Positions 59,744 through 64,000 of a stretch of DNA of 64,000 nucleotides are shown here, piece after piece. This stretch comes from Microbacterium murale. GTDB taxonomy: Bacteria > Actinomycetota > Actinomycetes > Actinomycetales > Microbacteriaceae. Within the stretch, counting starts at the first letter, position 1. Each line of letters opens with the position of its first letter. Under the pieces are notes generated by a model. It saw only the letters and a program-made list of their open reading frames with translations, was not told the origin of the DNA and made no database searches. The stretch lies in contig NZ_BMCM01000001.1 in the NCBI RefSeq assembly GCF_014635185.1, positions 186,001 to 250,000 of the forward strand. The letters are read 5' to 3'. A program made the translations under genes and the position numbers.

Positions 59744-60199
59744 TCAGACCTCGGCGAGAAGGCGGAACACCTTCGATGCGGCGTGAAGCTCGTCGGGCGT
59801 CAGCTCGGCGAGGATCTCGCGCAGCCGCTCGGCGTGGTCGCCTCTCAGATCGGCGAGGATCTCGCACGCAGCCGGCGTCGCCGTGAGCACACGCTGGCGT
59901 CCGTCGTTGTCGTCCGGGCGCGATTCGAGAAGATCGAGATCCTCCAGCATCCGCACCTGACGGCTGACGACCGACTTGTCCATCTCGAAGCGATCGGCGA
60001 GCTGATGCGCGTTCGCGTTGCCCGCCCTGGCGATGAACGTCAGCAGCTTGTAGCCGGATGGCTGCAGCTCGGGGTGGATCCGTGCAGCGGCTTCCTTCCA
60101 GAGCGACCTCGCCCTCGCGAAGATCAGGTTCAGATGTCCCTGGAACTCCGCGAGGGCTTCATCGATGTCGGTCGGCACCGCAGTGTCGGCGGCGGTCAT
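59744..60199 (-). CDS. MarR family transcriptional regulator, copy B
   Basis: A 151-residue MarR protein. The core is LTFIARAGNANAHQLADRFEM, then KSVVSRQVRMLEDLDLLESR and the wing PDDNDGRQRVLTATP. ATG 60199 lies one base after the transporter stop (TGA-C-ATG), so translation is coupled; a GTG 18 nt upstream is less likely. It probably represses its own operon through the palindromes at 61941-61985, with efflux substrates as inducers. Confidence 0.88.
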   Translation of the reverse strand: MTAADTAVPTDIDEALAEFQGHLNLIFARARSLWKEAAARIHPELQPSGYKLLTFIARAGNANAHQLADRFEMDKSVVSRQVRMLEDLDLLESRPDDNDGRQRVLTATPAACEILADLRGDHAERLREILAELTPDELHAASKVFRLLAEV

Positions 60200-60200
60200 G

Positions 60201-61916
60201 TCAGCGCCCGTTCTCACGATCTTCGCGCTCGAGCACGGTCACCGAACCCGTGGTCGGAGATGAGGACTCAGCGGTGCTGATGCGGATGGTGCCGGTCGAC
60301 GTCGTCGCTCCCACCTCGGCCTCGGCGAACTCGATCGCGGATTCCTCTGCCTGATCGCGCAGCTGTTCGGCGGCGTTCTTCGTCGACAGCGGCTTGTTCC
60401 TGATGAAGGCGATCGCGATGATCGACAGCACGGCGAGCGGGATCGCGATGATGAAAGCCTCTGCGATGCCTTGACCGTAGGCGGATTCGACGATGGTGCG
60501 GATCGTCTCTGGCATCTCGGACATGTTCGGGACATCGCCGGATGCGAGGTGCTTCAGAGCGTCGATCTCGTCGGGAGTCGTGGGCGTGAAGCCCTTCAGC
60601 CCGCTCGCGATGTACGTGCCGACACTCGTCGACAGCACGGAGCCCATGATCGTGACACCGATGGTGCCGGCGATCGTACGGAAGAAGTTGACGTTCGAGG
60701 ATGCGGCGCCCAGCTGCGTGGGAGGCGTGTCGTTCTGCACGATCAGCGTGAGGTTCTGCATGACCATGCCGAGGCCTGCGCCGAGCACGAACATGTAGAC
60801 CGCGACGAGCGGGAACGGCGTGTCATAGCGCAGGGTGGCCATGAGGCTGACGCCGACGGTCGCGAGCACGGAGCCCGTGATCATCCAGCCCTTCCACTTG
60901 CCGAACCGGCTCACCAACTGGCCGATGATGATCGAGGCGCCCATCTGACCGATGATCATCGGGATCGTCATGAGGCCGGACTCGGTCGGCGTGGCGCCGC
61001 GCGCGAGCTGGAAGTACTGCGCCAGGAAGACCGACGTGGCGAACATCGAGACGCCGATCGCGATCGAGGCGATGACCGACAGCGTGAACGTGCGGTTGCG
61101 GAACAGCGACATCGGGACGATCGGTTCCTTCACGAAGAACTCGACCGCGATGAACCCGAGGATGGCGACACCGGAGAAGACCGCGAGCATCACGCTGGTC
61201 GACGAGTCCCACTCGAACTGGCTGCCGCCCATCGACACCCAGATCAGCAGGCTCGAGACGCCGACGGCGAGCAGGACGATGCCGAAGTAGTCGATCGACA
61301 CCTTGGTGCCGCGCTGGGGCTTGGGCAGGTGCAGCGTGAACTGCAGGAGGATGAGTGCCACGATCGCGAAGGGAACACCGACGAAGAAGTTCGCGCGCCA
61401 CCCCAGCGTGTCGGTGATGAGGCCACCCAGAAGCGGGCCGCCGATGGTGCCGAGCGCCATGATGCCGCCGACGACGCCCATGTACTTGCCTCGTTCACGC
61501 GGCGAGATGATGAGCGCGACGGCGATCATGACCAGCGACATCAGGCCGCCGACACCGATGCCCTGGATGACACGCACCGCGATGAGCATGTTGGTGTCGG
61601 TCGAGAATCCGGCGATCACCGTACCTGCGGTGAAGAGGATGAGAGAGAGCTGGACGAGGATCTTGCGATCCATGAGGTCGGCGAGCTTGCCCCAGATCGG
61701 CGTGGAGACCGCGGTCGCCAGAAGGCTCGCGGTGATGACCCAGGTGTACTGGGACTGGGTGCCGCCGAGGTCGGCGATGATGACCGGCAAGGATGTCGAC
61801 ACGATGGTGCCGGACAGCACGGCCACGAACATGCCGACGATGAGGCCGGAGATCGCGGTGAAGACCTCGCGCGCAGAGCGCTTGGTCTCCGGGGTGGGTG
61901 AGGTGTGGGATGTCAA
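60201..61916 (-). CDS. DHA2 family MFS drug-efflux transporter with regulator
   Basis: A 571-residue, 14-helix EmrB/QacA-type exporter. FVAVLSGTIVSTSLPVIIADL is helix 1, PIWGKLADLMDRKILVQ the loop 2-3 motif, and GPLLGGLITDTLGWRANFFVG motif C. A long soluble loop lies near residues 425-470, and the C-tail of 45 residues ends in a Ser/Thr-rich, acidic segment. The start is TTG 61916 with AGGAG 9 nt upstream. It forms an operon with MarR copy B. Confidence 0.9.
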   Translation of the reverse strand: MTSHTSPTPETKRSAREVFTAISGLIVGMFVAVLSGTIVSTSLPVIIADLGGTQSQYTWVITASLLATAVSTPIWGKLADLMDRKILVQLSLILFTAGTVIAGFSTDTNMLIAVRVIQGIGVGGLMSLVMIAVALIISPRERGKYMGVVGGIMALGTIGGPLLGGLITDTLGWRANFFVGVPFAIVALILLQFTLHLPKPQRGTKVSIDYFGIVLLAVGVSSLLIWVSMGGSQFEWDSSTSVMLAVFSGVAILGFIAVEFFVKEPIVPMSLFRNRTFTLSVIASIAIGVSMFATSVFLAQYFQLARGATPTESGLMTIPMIIGQMGASIIIGQLVSRFGKWKGWMITGSVLATVGVSLMATLRYDTPFPLVAVYMFVLGAGLGMVMQNLTLIVQNDTPPTQLGAASSNVNFFRTIAGTIGVTIMGSVLSTSVGTYIASGLKGFTPTTPDEIDALKHLASGDVPNMSEMPETIRTIVESAYGQGIAEAFIIAIPLAVLSIIAIAFIRNKPLSTKNAAEQLRDQAEESAIEFAEAEVGATTSTGTIRISTAESSSPTTGSVTVLEREDRENGR

Positions 61917-61940
61917 AGTGGAATGCTCCTGCGTCAGAAA

Positions 61941-61985
61941 GTTGATCTACATCAACGATAGACGCATAGTTGCTTCAAGTCAACT
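61941..61985 (-). promoter_or_regulatory. Promoter with two operators for the efflux-MarR operon
   Basis: On the minus strand TTGACT (61978-61983), 17 bp, TATCGT (61955-61960) form a near-consensus promoter. The palindrome GTTGAT-CTAC-ATCAAC (61941-61956, plus-strand reading) covers the start point, and AGTTG-N8-CAACT (61968-61985) covers the -35 box. A further GTCAACT half-site lies at 61996-62002. Two sites in repressing positions fit MarR autoregulation. Confidence 0.75.
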
Positions 61986-62025
61986 GTAGCGCGATGTCAA
62001 CTAATCGAGTCACCTCCGGGCTGGA

Positions 62026-62037
62026 TAGGCTGACTCC
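62026..62037 (+). promoter_or_regulatory. Probable leaderless -10 box before the unknown three-gene operon
   Basis: TAGGCT at 62026-62031 stands 6 nt before GTG 62038; there is no ribosome site. The -35 is unclear. The nearby GTCAACT half-site at 61996-62002 could also bring this promoter under MarR. Confidence 0.35.
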
Positions 62038-62706
62038 GTGATCAGAGTGGGGGATGCGGTCGGCAGAGCACGCGGCGCCGTCGTTCGCGTTTCTCGCACC
62101 GCCTTCAGCCGGCGAGCCGCACCCGCGTGGATCGCCGGAGCTGCCGTAGTGGCCGGCCTCGTGACGATCGTCGCCTTGGGCGGACTCGGCAGGAGCGAGG
62201 CGACGCCGACTCTCCTCACCGCCGGCGATGAAGTGAGGATGCCGCTCTACGCCGTCACTGTGCTCGACGCTGCGCTCACCGACGAGGTCGAAGAAGAATC
62301 CTTCAGCGCAGAGCCCGGCGAGACGTTGGTGATCGTCACAGTGCAGCTGGAGAACCTCACCGACCGGCCGATCGGCGTCGGTCTGGCTGCCGACAAGGTG
62401 GAATCGCACCTCATCGGCCTGAGCAACCCTCTCCTCAGCCTCACGGGCATGACACCGACCGAAAGACCTCGGGTATGGCGCGGCGACGGCTCCGCGGGGC
62501 CCGTCTTCCTTCAGCCGGGAGTGCCGAGCGAGGTCACGCTGGCATGGACCGCACCGGATGCCGTCTTCGCAGACGGCATCGTCGAACTCGACGTGTACGA
62601 GGCCGTCGAGTCACACGGTCAGATCCTCATCTCGGCCGACCACATCAACTGGCGGCGCGGCGACCTCACCGCGAGGATCACCGTCGATACGAAGGACGGC
62701 CGATGA
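62038..62706 (+). CDS. Membrane-anchored protein of unknown function, first of three
   Basis: A 222-residue protein. A basic N-terminus is followed by one hydrophobic helix at about 27-50 (AAPAWIAGAAVVAGLVTIVAL), then an extracytoplasmic domain. That domain has the beta-rich pattern of DUF4352-like folds: ETLVIVTVQLENLTDRPIGVG, then VFLQPGVPSEVTLAWTAP. Such domains are found in exported actinobacterial proteins and telokin-like folds of unknown role. It overlaps the second gene by 4 nt. I cannot name a function. Confidence 0.75.
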   Translation: MIRVGDAVGRARGAVVRVSRTAFSRRAAPAWIAGAAVVAGLVTIVALGGLGRSEATPTLLTAGDEVRMPLYAVTVLDAALTDEVEEESFSAEPGETLVIVTVQLENLTDRPIGVGLAADKVESHLIGLSNPLLSLTGMTPTERPRVWRGDGSAGPVFLQPGVPSEVTLAWTAPDAVFADGIVELDVYEAVESHGQILISADHINWRRGDLTARITVDTKDGR

Positions 62707-63263
62707 AGCGCGCCCTCCCCTGGCTGCTCGGTGCGGCGCTCGCCCTCACGGCCGGCGTCATCAGTGTCAACACCCCGGGCGACGAGGTGTACCGCGCTCC
62801 GTTCCTGATCCAGGGCGCAGGCGGTCAGCATCCGGTGACTTCGCGCACGTTGACCGCGACGGTGCTCGACACGTCATTCGCCGACCGGGTGACGGTCGAC
62901 GACGCCGATTGGCATGCCGACGGCAACTGGCTCGTCGTCACCGTCGCAGCGTCGGCACCACGGACCGAGGTCGATGCCCGTATCCAGCTCGCGACACTCG
63001 TGATCGGCGACCGGGTCTTCCGATCGAGCGAGCGTCCGGGCGACTCCATTACGGATGCCGATCTTCGCGTCGGCGTCGACACGGTGGGGATGCTGGCTTT
63101 CGAACTTCCTCCGGACGTGCAGACGGGCAGCGGCGAGCTGCGCCTGACCACCTCTTTCGCCACCCCGGTGCTCGACGACGTCGTCGTGCTGCCGTTGTCG
63201 CTCGATGATCTGCCGCGGGTTGAGAACGTCGATTTCGCCGCCCCGACGCTGGCCGTCTCGTGA
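62703..63263 (+). CDS. Exported or membrane-anchored protein of unknown function, second of three
   Basis: A 186-residue protein whose first 22 residues are a signal-anchor (KRALPWLLGAALALTAGVIS). The rest resembles the first protein: NWLVVTVAASAPRTEVDARI, then FRSSERPGDSITDADLRVG and VGMLAFELPPDVQTG. The ATG overlaps the preceding stop (ATGA), and its own stop overlaps the third gene's GTG. The three are very likely co-translated and may form one extracytoplasmic complex. Confidence 0.75.
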   Translation: MKRALPWLLGAALALTAGVISVNTPGDEVYRAPFLIQGAGGQHPVTSRTLTATVLDTSFADRVTVDDADWHADGNWLVVTVAASAPRTEVDARIQLATLVIGDRVFRSSERPGDSITDADLRVGVDTVGMLAFELPPDVQTGSGELRLTTSFATPVLDDVVVLPLSLDDLPRVENVDFAAPTLAVS

Positions 63264-63769
63264 GGCAGCGCATCGTGACGTGGTGGAAGCGCCGGCGCGT
63301 GGCCGTGGCGGCACTCGCTGTGGCCGCGGTCGCCAGCGTCGGTGTGCACGTGTGGCTGGATGTCATCCCCTCGGTCCAGTCCCAGGCGCAGACCATCACG
63401 AACATCGACGATGGCGACAGCGTCGAGATCGCCGGTCAGACGATGTCTCTGCGCTCGGCACGGTGGGATGAGTTCGAGGCGCCGGAAGGGATGCGAACGG
63501 TCAGCGTGCGGCTGAACGCCGGCGGCGGCGAAGACGCGACCTGGTGTCGTGAGTTCATCCTGGCCGAAGCGCATGGCGATCGGGCGTGGCTGGATGCTCG
63601 CTCCGTCGTCGATGTGCCGTACGACGCGGGCGAGGCCTCGTGCCGCGACGAGTCATTCGCCTACGAGATCCTTGCGGTCTTCCTCGTCCCTGACGATGCC
63701 GTCGGGCCCTTCCACTTCGACATTCCCGGCGAACCCGGTGATGTGACCCGATTCACCGTCGAGGAGTGA
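63260..63769 (+). CDS. Membrane-anchored protein of unknown function, third of three
   Basis: A 169-residue protein with a basic start (RQRIVTWWKRRRVAVAAL), one membrane helix to about residue 34, then a soluble domain with two cysteines (WCREF and ASCRDE) that could form a disulfide outside the cell. The GTG at 63260 overlaps the preceding stop (GTGA). Its last 117 bp overlap an open frame on the opposite strand that runs off the window. Confidence 0.72.
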   Translation: MRQRIVTWWKRRRVAVAALAVAAVASVGVHVWLDVIPSVQSQAQTITNIDDGDSVEIAGQTMSLRSARWDEFEAPEGMRTVSVRLNAGGGEDATWCREFILAEAHGDRAWLDARSVVDVPYDAGEASCRDESFAYEILAVFLVPDDAVGPFHFDIPGEPGDVTRFTVEE

Positions 63770-64000
63770 CTCGTCGGCGTCTGCGCCGCCGACCGTCTCC
63801 CTCGAGTCGAGCCCTGCCTCCGGGCGCGCGATGACCGCGTCATACGCCGTGGCCACGATCGCCACGCGCAGCGGCTCGGCGACGGCGGCCACCGCGATGG
63901 TGAGGAGCGGCAGGAAGGCCGACCAGAACCAGGTCTCGTGGCCTCCCACCGTGCGCAGCAGGGCCTGAGTACCGAGTCGTTCGGCGAACGCCCAGAGCGC
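63653..64000 (-). CDS. C-terminal part of a possible membrane protein (starts beyond the window)
   Basis: The frame is open from the right edge to a stop at 63653, giving 115 residues. It contains two hydrophobic segments, ETWFWSAFLPLLTIAVAAVA and PLRVAIVATAYDAVIARP, then a hydrophilic Asp/Glu/Gly-rich tail. The part beyond 63770 looks like real coding sequence; the tail over the convergent gene is less certain, and the 117-bp overlap is unusually long. Family unknown. Confidence 0.5.
   Translation of the reverse strand, partial: ALWAFAERLGTQALLRTVGGHETWFWSAFLPLLTIAVAAVAEPLRVAIVATAYDAVIARPEAGLDSRETVGGADADESLLDGESGHITGFAGNVEVEGPDGIVRDEEDRKDLVGE

Noticed and set aside
60471-61901. A 476-codon open frame antisense to the efflux transporter
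   Set aside because: Charged low-complexity translation mirrors the membrane-protein codons; no ribosome site.
1-64000. tRNA, rRNA, insertion sequences, prophage, toxin-antitoxin or biosynthetic megasynthase genes
   Set aside because: I looked for cloverleaf-like segments, transposase motifs, terminal repeats and large modular enzymes and found none I could support.

Overview
The window is high-GC, densely coding DNA from an actinobacterium, most likely Microbacterium or a close relative in the Microbacteriaceae. The evidence is gene style, not a marker gene: GC-rich third codon positions, leaderless-looking promoters (a TAnnnT -10 box 6-8 nt before ATG or GTG), many 4-nt ATGA/GTGA gene overlaps, and a strong excess of the hexamer GGATGC/GCATCC. 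I see no rRNA, tRNA, IS element, phage gene or CRISPR array. It looks like a chromosomal catabolic region.

Layout. 1-823: the end of a kynureninase gene, convergent with an FBP zinc-finger protein gene. 1013-13232 (minus): a cluster for uptake and breakdown of a hydantoin-like or thiohydantoin-like compound. It has a DUF917/S-methyl-thiohydantoin-desulfurase-family protein, a hydantoinase/oxoprolinase, a peptide-type ABC importer (with an unusual permease-ATPase fusion), a MOSC/FAD/[2Fe-2S] reductase, an M20 amidohydrolase and a HisC-like aminotransferase. A divergent PucR regulator lies at 13306, followed by a CoA-transferase. 16036-24290 (minus): putA, a PaiB-like flavoprotein, ornithine cyclodeaminase and two YtcJ-like amidohydrolases, probably feeding ornithine or proline to glutamate; a divergent LysR lies at 24422. 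25342-29646 (minus): a tightly overlapping operon with degradative HMG-CoA reductase, HMG-CoA lyase, a CoA-transferase and a MaoC-like hydratase, which reads as catabolism of mevalonate or a related branched dicarboxylate. 29840-32704 (plus): an alpha/beta-hydrolase and a GAF-PucR regulator.

32710-45499 (minus): a second large uptake and catabolic block. It holds a PaiB-like protein, an amidohydrolase, a 2-hydroxyacid dehydrogenase, an orphan peptide-type binding protein, a GntR regulator, an MSOX/MTOX-type flavin oxidase, a candidate 32-codon small ORF, a complete Opp-type importer and a cupin. A divergent MocR regulator (45523) sits behind a shared palindrome. 46882-51203 (plus): a YdiJ-type FAD/Fe-S 2-hydroxyacid dehydrogenase and an aldehyde dehydrogenase, both plausibly ending in 2-oxoglutarate, preceded by a perfect 16-bp palindrome. 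51169-56562 (minus): an MHS transporter, a CoA-transferase, an enoyl-CoA hydratase and a GAF-PucR regulator, an arrangement like carnitine-type acid degradation.

56851-64000: a small unknown protein, a Csp3-type cysteine-rich copper-storage protein, two DHA2 drug-efflux transporters each next to a MarR regulator (one operon with clear operators), a three-gene operon of unknown membrane-anchored proteins, and the end of a membrane protein running off the right edge.

The theme is repeated: a transporter, an amide- or acid-activating enzyme, and a dedicated regulator of the PucR, GntR, LysR or MocR type. Several families recur within the window: three YtcJ amidohydrolases, two PaiB-like proteins, three peptide-type binding proteins, three family-III CoA-transferases and two GAF-PucR regulators.
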